64,000 nt of DNA from Straminergon stramineum (taxonomy: Eukaryota > Streptophyta > Bryopsida > Hypnales > Calliergonaceae), in assembly GCA_963920665.1 (NCBI GenBank), contig OY987270.1, positions 15,588,019-15,652,018 on the forward strand, written 5' to 3'. The notes under the pieces are model-generated. The model made no database searches, was not told the DNA's origin, and saw nothing but the letters and a program-made list of their open reading frames with translations. Each line of letters opens with the position of its first letter. Within the stretch, counting starts at the first letter, position 1. Of the stretch, positions 22,841 through 34,058 are shown piece after piece. The translations under genes were made by a program, and so were the position numbers.

Positions 22841-25030
22841 GCCTTTAGTCTCAAACCTTGCATATTTAATTTAAGCAATATTCTAAATAAATCTTTTATA
22901 AATTAAATGCTTATTCCATCTTTAGAATATTCAATTTTGAATTTGGAGCCAAAGTTTATTTCCTCATTATACTACATTCTTACTTGATGAATTCTATATC
23001 CATCTCTTCTACTATAGTATATAGTGTGTCCCCATGGATCTTCCAATAATTGGTGAGGTGTTCAATATACCTTAGGGTCCATCTATTGTTGATCAAAGTA
23101 TACATAGACATACTACATATTGTACTTCAATGATAACATAAGCAATTCTTACTATATACTAGTTAGTGGAGATCCAAACTAAAAAAACCATTTCAGATGA
23201 TGGGTTTGTGTTGAAAGTAATGCAGATTTAACACAATTGTATTTAAAATAATGCACAATTATGTTTAAAATTAGAAAGATTTTAACACAATCATTATCTA
23301 GAATGTTTTTATAGTGTGGATTTCTACTAGTAATAAAATTTGAATGTTTTAATCATTCTACAACAAAAAGAAGGGAATTCATTATATTGTTGTTTTGCCA
23401 GGGAAAGAAATAAGAAGTGCTCAATCAACTTTTAATTATTAGGATGCCACACATTCAAAAAGTTATACATTGCACTCACTCTCTACTTTTGTACTTCAAA
23501 TGTGAAGGTGTTGAAGTGGGGTGTCATACTTGATAATCACACATTTAAATTCTATTGATACCATTTAACCTAGAAGAAATTAATTATTCATTCAATGATA
23601 CCATTTGAACATCCTTATTAATTGCAACTATTGTTGATGGGTTTTTGAAACAAAAATGTTTGAAGAAGATATAAATGAACAAAATTACAAATTGCTTAAC
23701 AAAATCTTGTATTGAAGCATTGTTGAAGTGCAACATTTTTAAAATTTGAATCAATTTTCAACTAGTAGATATATTGAGTAATTATTTCAAATGTGATGCT
23801 GAATTATTATGTTATATTAGTCTATAAAAATACATTGTATAACATATTTTTTTTATATTCATATGTATGCTGGTTTGTTGGAATCACCTTGGTGATTATT
23901 GAAAATATCATTAAACAAAATTATTATTTGTGACCATATTATCTTAGAAATTACTAAATTTATGTCAAATATATCTCACTTTTATTTAATATTTCATAGA
24001 TTTAAAAACCTTTACATGTGCTTTTAAAAAATTTTCATGAATTGTTTGTATCTTGGATAAATATCTTCACCCTATTAGTTTAATGTAGCACATGACATGT
24101 CAGGTGGAATACATTCTAATCCTTAAACAACTCTACCTAGTCTTAGGGGCTTGGTTTTTAGAGAATCTTCAAGAAAGCTCCTTTGATATTCAACTACATG
24201 TGAATTTCCTTGGGTATTAGTTTCTTTCTCTTCGAAAGGTGCATCTATCAATCCAAGTCTTGGGCTTTAATCAACATTTGAATTTGTAGTTTTTGCATTA
24301 GAAAGTTTTTAAATTTTTTTGACTAGTAGATTTGAGGTTCAATACAGCCTTGAGGAGGGCAACAATTCATTATTGATTGGTCATTTGAACAAGCTACATA
24401 ATGTCCATTTAAGAAAGATTCCTTGAAACTCAAAAGTGGAAATTGTCACAAACTATTTCTTTTAGGGGTAGTGAGAAAAAACATGAAAATAAAATATTTT
24501 TTTAATAAAATTCAACTCTACAAATTTGCACTAAACTACCATAGAAATGTATGGAATTTTTTTCAAAAACTTTGACCACACATTAGAAGATTATAATGTT
24601 TGAATTTAGAAGGAAAAGTTTTTTTTGACCTTGCCCAACAAGGCCAGTAGACTTTACCTCCTAGAGTGAGATTTTTGCTCTACATATGATTATTTTTTCT
24701 AACATTTGCAAAATGTTATAATGAGCATTTGTTGAGAAGGGGAGAATCCCCTTTTCCCCCACCATGTTAAGGTAGATGTAACAACCTACCTCGTATTGTG
24801 AAGTGGGTAATCATGTATTTCATCAACTCATCCTATCGATTTGGAATTTCTCATTATAAATATGAAATCAAAATTTCCAATTTTCGGTAAATGATTTTAA
24901 AATTGCATTTTTTCCTTAAATGGTCTAAATTTTCCCCCTCCGCGAAATGCTTTGCACTACAGTACTGTCCATGAAGATCACATTTGGCAAGAAATTTCAA
25001 AACTCTGATTTCCACGTCAGATTCTCAAGG
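22841..25030. other. AT-rich intergenic DNA with one element relic
   Basis: No gene is visible between DRC1 and MSRB. About 24490-24700 is an inverted match to the interior of the TTAA-flanked element at 44624-45173: its reverse complement contains 'aggcaaggtcaaaaaaaac…' type sequence, 'tcaaacattataatctt' and 'tctcactctaggaggt' in the same order. Clear termini are not preserved. The rest is low-complexity AT-rich sequence. Confidence 0.55.
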
Positions 25031-25415
25031 GTCCACATCATCTTAAACCAATCACAAGAAGACATGTGCCTCTCCTTGACAATACTCTAGAAGGACCCCT
25101 ATTCTTCCATGGCCACCCGCTAATGAAAAAGTTGTGGCCCTGCACTCTTGCAATTCATCGCACATCATCACTGGATCGTCGTCGTCGTCGTCGTCATCGT
25201 CTTCACCAACAATCGAGCCAGCGATTCTCCGCCATTGAGGTTCTTGAAGCTTCCACAACAGTCTTTTGTCAAATTTTGCTTTACGAAACATTCGCGTCTC
25301 CGAATTGTTGTAATTCTCCGCACTTTCTTCGTGTCTGCTGTTACATTTCGTGCGGTGGGCGTGGAACTTCTCGCGAAGCAGCAGATTCACTCATTTGGTA
25401 CTCATCAAGTACAAA
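25031..25415 (+). promoter_or_regulatory. Upstream and 5' untranslated region of MSRB
   Basis: GC content rises compared with the preceding DNA, and a CGT trinucleotide run of eight units lies at 25177-25200. A CCACGTCA core is present at 25013-25020. An open frame in another phase (25148-25642) and a minus-strand frame containing poly-D come from the CGT run and are not genes. The transcription start cannot be located from sequence alone. Confidence 0.4.
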
Positions 25416-27647
25416 ATGGTCGTCGACAGTGTAGTGCTGTGCAGGAGCAGTGTTGTTGTTGCAGTTCAAAACGTTGCAATTGGCGAAGTGTGCGTGAGGA
25501 GAGGATCAGGGAGGACTGTGTTTTGGGGAGCTCAAGTGCCGAAGGAAAAGGAGAAGAAGAAGAAGCAGACGATGGGGGCGTCGTCTTCGCGGTCACCTGG
25601 GGACCGGCCTGCAGCTGTTTCAGCAAGTGCTTCAGGAGGTGAGTGGAATTTCGTAGATTCAATTGTAATGGCTTCATAATTTGGGAGCTTCATTGTAGTG
25701 TGGGTTAGGTATGGTGTGAGTGTGGAGCTTCATTACTTTAATTTTTACCACCCATGACCTTGACATAGACAATTCCTCGTGCAAAGTGTTTCCCGAGGGT
25801 CAATTCACTTTTGGGGACTGAATCTTGATGCAACGTGAAACTTCTAGAGTCGTCTTCTTGCGTTAGAATTTCTTGGTGCAATTTTCGCCTTGTTCAATGA
25901 TTTTTGGGAGAGTTATGGAGATTTTCTCGACGCTTGTTTTTTTTGAGGTGAAATCTCTACACAACTTCGTGCTTGTGGATTTTTTTTCCGCTGGTATTGG
26001 GTCAAACCCTAGATTTCGAAGGTGACTATCTCTTTTCTTTGATGCTATAACCAATCTCCGTGCCGCAGATTTAATGAGAAATGAGGAAGAGGAGACTGTT
26101 TGCGTGACTTTAAGCATTGTTACCAATATGTAGGATTGTGCTTTTTATTGGGAGATCACTCAATGGAGCTTACTGGAGAGATACATTTAGGCACAAGAGG
26201 CAAAGTCTCTTGAGATCAAATATTCATCACTATGTACGAATTTCTTATGCAATTGTTAAAAGCGGGAGGTGGAAGTGACAATAGAGAGCCATTTTAATCC
26301 AAATATCAGTGGCCATAGAATTTCACCCAAGTCATCCTCACACCCAACTTGATAATTGAAGGTCAATCCAGTGTATTGGAAGAGCTGAGTTGCTGTTGTG
26401 ACAAGTTTCATAGGTATAGGAGACTGGAATCATGTCGCAACGATTTAGTCTAAACCTTAATGATTCTATATGAGAATTGGATGTGACTGTGAATCTTTTC
26501 TGGAATGGTGCAGATACCTCTCAGCAGGTTGATTACAAATCGGTGAGTGATGAGGAATGGAAGAAGCGCCTAAGTCAACAGCAATTCTATGTCGCACGCA
26601 AGAAAGGCACTGAAAGGGCATTCTCTGGGTACGAACCTTCTTATTCGTCAACAGTTTGTGCATACCACTAATAAATTTTCCCTTGGTATATGTTTTTTTT
26701 CCCTTTTTGTATTACATTTCGTCTAGTGAATTGGATTTAAGGATGATTTTGTGATTTCATTTCATTATTGTTGTTGATGTTGCAGAGAGTACTGGAACAC
26801 CAAAACATCGGGGACGTATTTGTGTGTTTGTTGTAAGACACCGTTATTCAGGCAAGGCTTTTAATTGTCCTTTCAATAATCTGTTTTTGGAACTTTTAGA
26901 CAGCGTCATCAAGAAAAGTTTCCTCATAATTCATGGAGATGTCTCCCTATAGTCGTACTAATCACATGAGGCCTCCCAATGTAACATGTGGAGGCAACGA
27001 AATGTCTACCTCGACCTTCTCATGAATCATGGCAGTGATTTTCTCTATGATGCATGTTGTCTCCAAGCTAGTGTTTGAAACAGTTCACTGGAAACACTGA
27101 TTTTTTTAATTTCATTTATGCAAACGTACTTGAACGTTCTGAGGTGCAGGATCTGTTGATAACTTATACTTTTGGGCTTGTTGTGCAGCTCAAGCACGAA
27201 ATTCGACAGTGGTACCGGGTGGCCATCTTACTATGAGTACATCGGCGATAATGTGAAATCACACATGGATTTATCGATTCCGTTTATGCCCCGCACTGAA
27301 GTCATTTGCAATGTGTGCGATGCTCATCTGGGTCATGTTTTCAGTGATGGCCCAAAACCTACTGGCAAACGTTACTGTATCAACAGGTAAGCACTTTGCT
27401 GAAACTGAAGCATGGTAATTCAGCATGTTATTGCGGTTGCTCTTTACAATTAATTTTAAAATGATTTATGTTACCTTCCGAGCAATGGCTGTACGGTTGA
27501 TAATCTGTCTTAGTCTCTATTTTCAAATATAGCGTCGTTTACATTTGGAGATTTTATGTCCACACTGGATTGTGCTTTTGGATGATTCTTTTGTTCTTGT
27601 GCATGTGCAGCGCGGCGCTGGATTTGAAGCCAGAAGAGAGAAAGTAG
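25416..27647 (+). CDS. MSRB1: Methionine-R-sulfoxide reductase B, MSRB1-like
   Basis: Five exons give 212 aa: 25416-25638, 26514-26628, 26786-26851, 27189-27386 and 27611-27647. It reduces methionine-R-sulfoxide in proteins. The SelR domain (about residues 84-205) has two zinc-binding CxxC pairs (Cys126/Cys129 and Cys175/Cys178) and the catalytic cysteine in GKRYCINSAAL (Cys198). The usual resolving-cysteine position in the G-x-GWPS motif is Thr144, so it is a 1-Cys type enzyme, as recalled for plastid MSRB1 of Arabidopsis. [11 protein letters not shown] and GTGWPSYY also fit MSRB1. The N-terminal 75 residues are basic and S/V-rich, consistent with a transit peptide. The first ATG in frame is 25416; the frame continues upstream only through a GTG at 25350. 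An internal ATG at 25572 (MGASSS) could start a 160-aa form. Intron 3 is GC-AG. Confidence 0.94.
26852..27188 (+). other. GC-AG intron in MSRB
   Basis: The coding frame requires exon 3 to end TTATTCAG and exon 4 to start CTCAAGCACG, which joins to give LFSSSTKF, the expected MsrB sequence. The donor is therefore GCAAGG, not GT. No in-frame GT donor lies near enough to keep the motif. The acceptor is TTGTGCAG. GC-AG introns are a known minor class spliced by the major spliceosome. Confidence 0.85.
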
Positions 27648-28549
27648 GTGTAAGCTTGGATAGATTCATTTCAACAAAGTAGTCTGTACCGATGTCGCAA
27701 TATTTTTCAGTGTATCGAAACTCTTGGATTGATGTAATATATGGTGTTCTTTGAATGACATGGGTTTTATTTATATTGCACTAGGGCTTTGCAATTCTGT
27801 TTGAATATTCTAAAATATGAGTTTTTGCTAAGTAGCTCTACGTTTTTCCCTTCTTCTTTTTCAGAATTGAAGCTTTAATTCTTGAGCTGTAATCTCCCAG
27901 ATGAAATTGAAACACGATGGAAACGAGGTTTTGATTGACCATAAACCCAAACCCCTAAAACCGTATAAAAACTGTACAACACTCCTGAGGTCCAACTCTT
28001 GACATGCCTTTTTCACGATACTCTCTCCTTGGGAGGCTCTCCGGTCACGATGAGAGTCCTTCGTTGTGATGTTTCCCCTAGTTTCAGATCCAAATTTCCT
28101 TTCGAGGAAGGCGCCTGAAGCAAAGAACAGGAAAAGCAAAACAAGAAATCAATTAATGGAGTCTCAGATACATACGCGTTAGCACAAGAGTACTTAACAC
28201 CTAAATTATCATCAAACCAGATTCTGATCCTCAAAGAGACTAGAATTTGGTTGCTTGAAAAATTAGGGGTTTAGCAAGTGTGATCATTTGCAACATGAAA
28301 ACTGAAAATTCAGTCTTAGGTGCAACAAACAATACTGGGCACAAGATTTTTTGGGCACAAGCAACAAATCATCCAACAAAGTCATCCAACAAATTGCAAT
28401 TAATTACCTCAACAAGCTTCTCATCGTCCATCATCAATGTGGCAATGCGCTGCTCAGAACGATACGTCAGCATCTTCTCAATGTAATCTGATTGCATTCC
28501 TTTACTGGCATCTTCAATCGGTGGTCTACTCCATTGCATACCCAGAATC
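27648..28549. other. Convergent intergenic region, MSRB and kinase pseudogene
   Basis: This is the 3' side of both neighbours. A TGTAATATAT sequence at about 27734 could take part in MSRB 3' end formation. Short open frames on both strands show no recognisable protein. I see no repeat or RNA gene. Confidence 0.4.
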
Positions 28550-30706
28550 TTAGACCGTAAATTTATCGTCAGAAAGCTCTTGTTTGTACTTTTCGAGCTT
28601 GATGCAGATGGACGTAAAATCGGGTCTCTCCTTCCGGTCAGTAGCCCAACACATTTCCAAAAGCGGAAGCAACTCATAATTGGGGCACTTCTTTGGAAGC
28701 TCTGGCCTTAGATTGCATTCGACAATCTTTTTGAGCAGCTTGGCTGGATGCTCCGCTTCCAGCAGAAAAGACTCCTTCAATGACAGAATTGCTGCGCAAG
28801 TCAGAGCAAAGCTGAAAACATCCGCCTTCGACCACTTCACCCTCTGATAGCCTCCTTCTGGAGACTTGGGATTGATCTCTGGAGCTCAGTAGATCAAGGT
28901 GCCACACCCCCTGTGTGATCTAGGATTGGACTTGGAGACTTGGATTTTGGTCTTGGACAAATCGAAGTCCACCAACTTCACACACTCCCCGTCTCGGGAA
29001 ACCACCTTGGAAACCACCACATTGCCCGGTTTCACATCACGGTGCACAACGCCGAGGTCATGCAAGTAGCACATCCCACGCACAATTTGAAGAATGATGT
29101 CCAGACCTTCTTCACTTGAGAAGTACATTCCCTTTTCCTTATGCAGATTGATCAAGTCAAGCAAGCTCATCTCCATCAGCTCCATGCCAATGAAGCATTG
29201 AGGCTTTTGTAAGTCCGCGCTACTGAAACCCGAACTGGAGGTCTTCTTCGGCTTGTGAGGCGACATTGCCAATTGTGAGCCTGGCTGCCTAAACGGTTGT
29301 GAGTCATTGCAGAAGTGCTCCACAAAAGTTGACACCGCTTCAATGCAGAAGCTTGACGGTTTCTGATGGCCGCTGAAGCTCTGCAGCCTCTCTTGTAAGT
29401 CATTGCCACAGCAGAAGAATTTGATGATATTCGGGTGGTTTAGGGTGGCGAGAAGCTCCGCTTTCTTTCTGAAAACTGACATTCGCAGCGTCGATGTCTA
29501 GGAAAGTCTTCTTGGCGCAAGGGATGCCGAGCCATTTGGTGGCATCCACGCAGATGCCACTGGAACTGGATAAAATCTTTCGGTTCACGTCCCACATTCG
29601 TTTCGTTGCAGTTTCAGTCGCCTGCCATAAATTTGGATCAGATGTGCCGAGGTCGTTTGGGATGAGGTGATCAGCGTCTGATTTAATCCCCTTCAGCCGA
29701 TCCATGAGCTGTAAGTATTTGGTAAAGCGTCCCAGCAGGTACCTTGATGTCATTTGATCATCTGAGGAGCCGGGATTCTCCAGCAACCAATCCTCCAATC
29801 TTTTCGGGAGCATTTGTTGATCTTCAAGAACCTGAATGTAAGTTAGATCTGTTAAAATGGCGAAATTTCAAGAGATTGGCAAAATCTGGGTATATTTTCA
29901 AATCCGCACTTGGTTAGATTTTAGATTTTAGGGCTTAAGGTTTGGGTCACACCTCGTGTTCCTGTGCTGGCAAGAAGGTTCCAATTTGGCGAAGGTCTTG
30001 CACTTCGCCTGCCTTTTTCACCAGGTTGACCCTCTGTCCCCACTGGGCTTGCTCGAAAATGGCATCGTAGCAGAAGCCTACCTAGTGAAATGATTCCATT
30101 AAACTGGAAATTTTCAGTTGAAACTACAATTGAAAGTTTTGTACAATTGACCTAAATGCACGTAAATCTCTGTGCATGATTGTGTCCTAGTCATCCAAGG
30201 CAAATTACACCGCTTGAGATGCATTCCATTAGAAACTGCAATTCCTAAACTTAATTACATTGGCTGACCTCAAGCAAAATCTCCCGGAATCTCTCCTCAT
30301 TTTGAATATGAAACACGGAGGCTCTCTGCCAATTGGCTGCGCGGAGCAATCCTCTACCAGCAACCACGCCTTCTCCAAGATGACGCAAAACTCCTCCAGC
30401 GCATTTTCAAAAGAGAGAGTCGCGATGATAGAATTCGAATTGGATGACAAGTTCCTGAATATTCGTGCTGGTTTTCACGAGCTTGAAAGAGGATTCCCGG
30501 CACTGATTCTCGGCGAGGAGGATTCCATGACCTGCTTTGTTCACGTGATCAGCAATGCGCTTCGCATATTTGAAACTGCGGGTCAGGGGATTGCGTTCTT
30601 CCTCATTGACAGAGCCGAGTCCATTGCAATCCAAGAGGCGAAACCAAGCGGGGGATTCTTCATACTCCATGCCTAGTCCAATGCAATCCAAAAATTGACA
30701 CCACAT
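28550..30706 (-). pseudogene. Decayed protein-kinase gene with N-terminal helical domain
   Basis: Three exon blocks are clear on the minus strand: about 30706-30269, 30081-29953 and 29831-28550. The last holds a kinase domain with the lysine motif (GIPCAKKTF), HRDVKPGN catalytic loop, DFD in place of DFG, APE, and a C-lobe ending near DRKERPDF. It looks like a tyrosine-kinase-like plant kinase. The upstream part resembles the helical N-terminal domains found before such kinases, but I cannot name it firmly. Lesions: a frameshift near 29480 between the lysine motif and the next helix; an in-frame TGA at 28888-28886 just before APE, where Trp is usual; and frame changes near 30430 and 30350 in the first block, where homology-like sequence moves between three frames. 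The glycine loop is also degenerate. With at least four lesions, loss of function is far more likely than sequencing error. Confidence 0.85.
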
Positions 30707-32540
30707 GGACTAAGAATCTGGGGTCTGTGGGTCGAAGATGACAACAGTCTTCGATTGAGTCTCGGGGCCAAAAATGCCAGATATCTGATTGCCGGGGGGT
30801 GGTTTTTAACAACATCGGGAAAACCGAAAGAGCTCTTATACCCTGAAACCTTCAACCCTAAATCCTTCGTGATGGTAGAATCTGAGACAACAATGAATGT
30901 ACATAAGAACAGATCAGCGCAACAATATTACATGGAACTCTATATCCCTCAGGATGAAATTCGAGCATGTCTCAAGCTACTAGTACAACAATCGTTAAAA
31001 TCTGGAATTGGCACTTATCCAGATGCCTTCTGGAAATATGGATCTACACTAGTTTTAGCTTGAAAGCTCGATCTGTGCACTGGACAAATCAGCTCCAATC
31101 TGCATGACTCGTGAGCAAACAAATCAGCTCCAATCAATCCCTTCTTAAGCATTCGCTTTGGACTACTGTGAGTTATCGACACACAAGTCAATTGCAAGGT
31201 AAGTACTATTGAAATGACGATTCTCTATACAATCAGAAGGCCAGAATGAACTAAGGTGCATGCAAAAGTGGGTTTATGCTCGCATCTTACCTATATAGAC
31301 AACCACCTTGTCATACTACCTCATCCGGTGGCCGTGTAACTTGCGGCTGTGAATATCAGAAAGATTAGGATGGCAAAGTATCTTTGAATATCAGTACTAC
31401 ATATCAATGAAACTAGACCCCCCAAAATAGACTAGATAGCATTCAAGAGCCGAGAGGCTTAAGGATGTTATTGAATGTAATGCTAACTAAGTTGTAATCT
31501 TGAATGGCAAGGCACTTTTGGCTCACATTGAACACAGCGTGATGCGTTGATTCTAATCCCACTCACTCGACTGTCAACCAAGGACTTGTCACATCTGCAT
31601 TGAATCTTCCACTTGGTATAAATGGAAGATACAAATTCAAGATGTAATGAAATCAAAGTGCTAGACAGGCTTCTACGCCAGAAACTTAAATTCTTCCAAG
31701 CAACGGAATACGACAGAAATTTAAAACCATGGGACCGAGAACACCCTTGTCCGATAACACTCGTCAATCTACAATTACCACCAAGCAACAGAAAAAAAAA
31801 CACGATCAGATCTGAATGTGCTAAACCTTGTGCACCTGGATCGTGCAGCTACAGTACTGTCGGTAAGTTTAGCTTGCATGTAACTATGCGAAGTGACTAT
31901 GTGAACTATGTCAAGATCTTCATATGTTCTCCCAATGCAAGTTTGATCACACACAACGCATCGGCCTGCTCATAGAAAATACTCCACGGTGCTCTGAAAA
32001 GAAGCTACCAATGAACTGCTAAACCTCGAGATCATCACATAACGGATTACTGAAGAAGTACAGCGCAGGATAACAAACATAATCTACACAAAAATCTGAT
32101 AATTTTGGTTAGTAGCCTTACAGTCAACCCAAAACTCTCTACCAAGCAAGACATTGATTCACACAATCTAAGTAACTCAAAATATAAGTACTCGAACTGG
32201 GCAAGCTGGTAGCATTCCTAGACGGCACCAGAGCATGGAAATTGGGGCAATTGTACAGAAGCTAATGCAATTCAACTTAAGTACGGAGTATTATTCAGTG
32301 AAGATTGGTCAGGAATTTTCTAGTTCAAGCTTTTCATTGATATATTAAGCGCCCACATCTACCAGAGAATGTTAATTGAGTTGTAAGTAAATAACGGTTG
32401 AGTGAAACTGGCAAAATGCTGTATCACTTTGAGTCACAGGAGTCTATATCTGGCCTAGTTATCCAAGGAACAAATGTCAGTGTGTACGTGTCTCATTTTT
32501 CTTTAATTTTTTTTCTTTTGAAACCTACTATATTAAGGAT
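30707..32540. other. No gene recognised
   Basis: Composition is moderate in GC up to about 32.5 kb. The longest plus-strand frames (30260-30676, antisense to the pseudogene, and 31622-31975) carry no family signature I recognise. This may be the former upstream region of the decayed kinase gene. An almost exact 20-bp repeat, 'ttggattgca(a/t)tggact', occurs at the pseudogene's 5' edge (about 30635 and 30690 on the minus strand). Confidence 0.4.
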
Positions 32541-32543
32541 ATA

Positions 32544-33268
32544 AGGTAAATCAGCACCTGAAAGGCCAACTCTCTATTGCAAACACCTACAAAACCACCC
32601 ATTATAGTCTTCCATCAATTCATGGGAGACTTTATCTAGAAAATGAAATTAGGACTTCATTAGGTACACTGAATAGGGGTATTAAGGGGACCCATACTAA
32701 TTAATCGACATTCCACACTATATAAATATATACCTTTATTGTAAATCAGTAGTGATTGAAGTCTCCAGGGGATGTACATTGTGTTTCAAACATCTATAGT
32801 TTTCTACAATCAGTCCCTTTAATTTTTTGGTCCCCTTAATACCCCTATTCAATGTAGGTTAATGACCAAAATTAGTACTTAGAGTGATGGTGATGGAGTG
32901 ACTACTTTAGGAACTTCCACCTTTCTAGTGTAAATTCATTACAAGAACTAAATTTTTGATTCCTTTATGTCATGCCCATATTAGAAAATATTGCAGCCAT
33001 GTTAGGAAATATTGTTTCTGCTTTAGGTGGTTTGATGACCATGATGGATACACTTTTTGATGGTTTTGGAGTAGTCTACATATGGTTTGGGGCTAACTGG
33101 GCAACACACTTCAAAAATTCAGAAAAATTCATACTTTGTCAAAAAAATAAAATTTTAGTTGCTCTCTCCATTTCTCATGTTTGTCTTTATATGGTAAAAA
33201 AATTCAAAATTTTCAAAAATGTGAACAATGCAAACTAGTCATTTTGCTTGTCATAGGCTGGTTTATCT
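32544..33268 (+). mobile_element. Family A inverted-repeat element with a nested insertion
   Basis: The ends are AGGTAAATCAGC (left) and the reverse complement of GCTGGTTTATCT (right), each flanked by TA (32542-32543 and 33269-33270). The interior matches the other family A copies. The total is 725 bp; after removal of the nested 190-bp element and its 4-bp duplication, 531 bp remain. It carries the 21-bp internal duplication around 'atgttaggaaatattgt'. No transposase is encoded. TA flanks suggest a Tc1/mariner-type origin; this is inferred from the termini alone. Confidence 0.88.
32666..32855. mobile_element. 190-bp MITE nested in family A
   Basis: The left end is ACACTGAATAGGGGTATTAA and the right end reads ACATTGAATAGGGGTATTAA on the other strand. 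The inverted repeat extends to about 27 bp (through GGGGACC). AGGT flanks both sides (32662-32665 and 32856-32859). At this point the uninterrupted copies read 'cattaggttgg', so AGGT is best read as the target duplication. A 5-bp TAGGT reading is also possible, so the superfamily is left open. Confidence 0.88.
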
Positions 33269-33419
33269 TATGCATCTCATTCTTGGCAATCAATCGCTTG
33301 CCAATTAAACTAAACATTCAAATACTTTAATTGAAATTGCCTTCAATATTGCATACGAGATTGAGCTAGGACAACTGTTGGTAGGAATAAACGGCATCCC
33401 ATGCTTAAATTCTTCTTAA

Positions 33420-34054
33420 CCCCTAAATGCCCAAAGCACCAAATTCTGGTGTTTCGAAAACTTTGAAGTTAAGTAGAACCCAACCAAATTGCTATTATTA
33501 TTAGTTTATATTTTTGGAGAACTCTTTTTGAAGTCTAGTTTTAGGATCAAAAAGATGATCTGAAAAATGAAGGATTATGATTTTTCTATTGAAGATTTTG
33601 TGCAAGGATGCCCATTGCAATCTTGACCTCCCGTAGTGTTGAGGACTCTTGGAAATGAGCCTCAAATACACTAGATCTTGGAGGAAAAATCACATTAGAA
33701 ATTCATTTAAAAAAATCATAGAATAGGTTTTGAAAAACCATAAACTAGCTGGGGTTGTGCATGCTAAGCCTTATAACCTCATTTTTTTAGTAACCAACTT
33801 TTTAGAGTTGACATGCAAAAAGAGAATTGAAAATTTTTCATAGTTTTAACACCCTCATGATCAAACATTATATTCTTTCAATCCGTAAGTGATATTGTTA
33901 TGTTTTCTTTTCCTTTGTGATCTCTAACATGTCTAGTTTGAATTTGTACAATTACAATTCAAAAGAAATTGGTATAACTTATAAAAATGTTGAGTTTTTG
34001 TTCAATTTAGAACAAATTTCAATAAGCTCCAAACAAGCCTTGGGCATTTAGGGA
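33420..34054 (-). mobile_element. TTAA-flanked inverted-repeat element, copy C1'
   Basis: This is a full-length inverted copy of the element at 6647-7292 (635 against 646 bp). The ends are CCCCTAAATGCCCAAAGC and, on the other strand, TCCCTAAATGCCCAAGGC. TTAA flanks both (33416-33419 and 34055-34058). The unrelated outer flanks of the two copies confirm the boundaries. No coding region is present. Confidence 0.88.
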
Positions 34055-34058
34055 TTAA

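Noticed and set aside
25350..25415. Upstream extension of MSRB
   Set aside because: The frame is open, but it starts with GTG, not ATG. The first ATG at 25416 is preferred for a plant nuclear gene.
25052..25642. Open frames around the CGT run, including a minus-strand frame with poly-Asp
   Set aside because: They result from the trinucleotide run and from the other phases of the MSRB leader and first exon. The real exon is in the phase that splices to the SelR domain.
31622..31975. 117-codon plus-strand frame
   Set aside because: Composition and motifs are unremarkable, with no homologous domain recognised and no supporting exon series.
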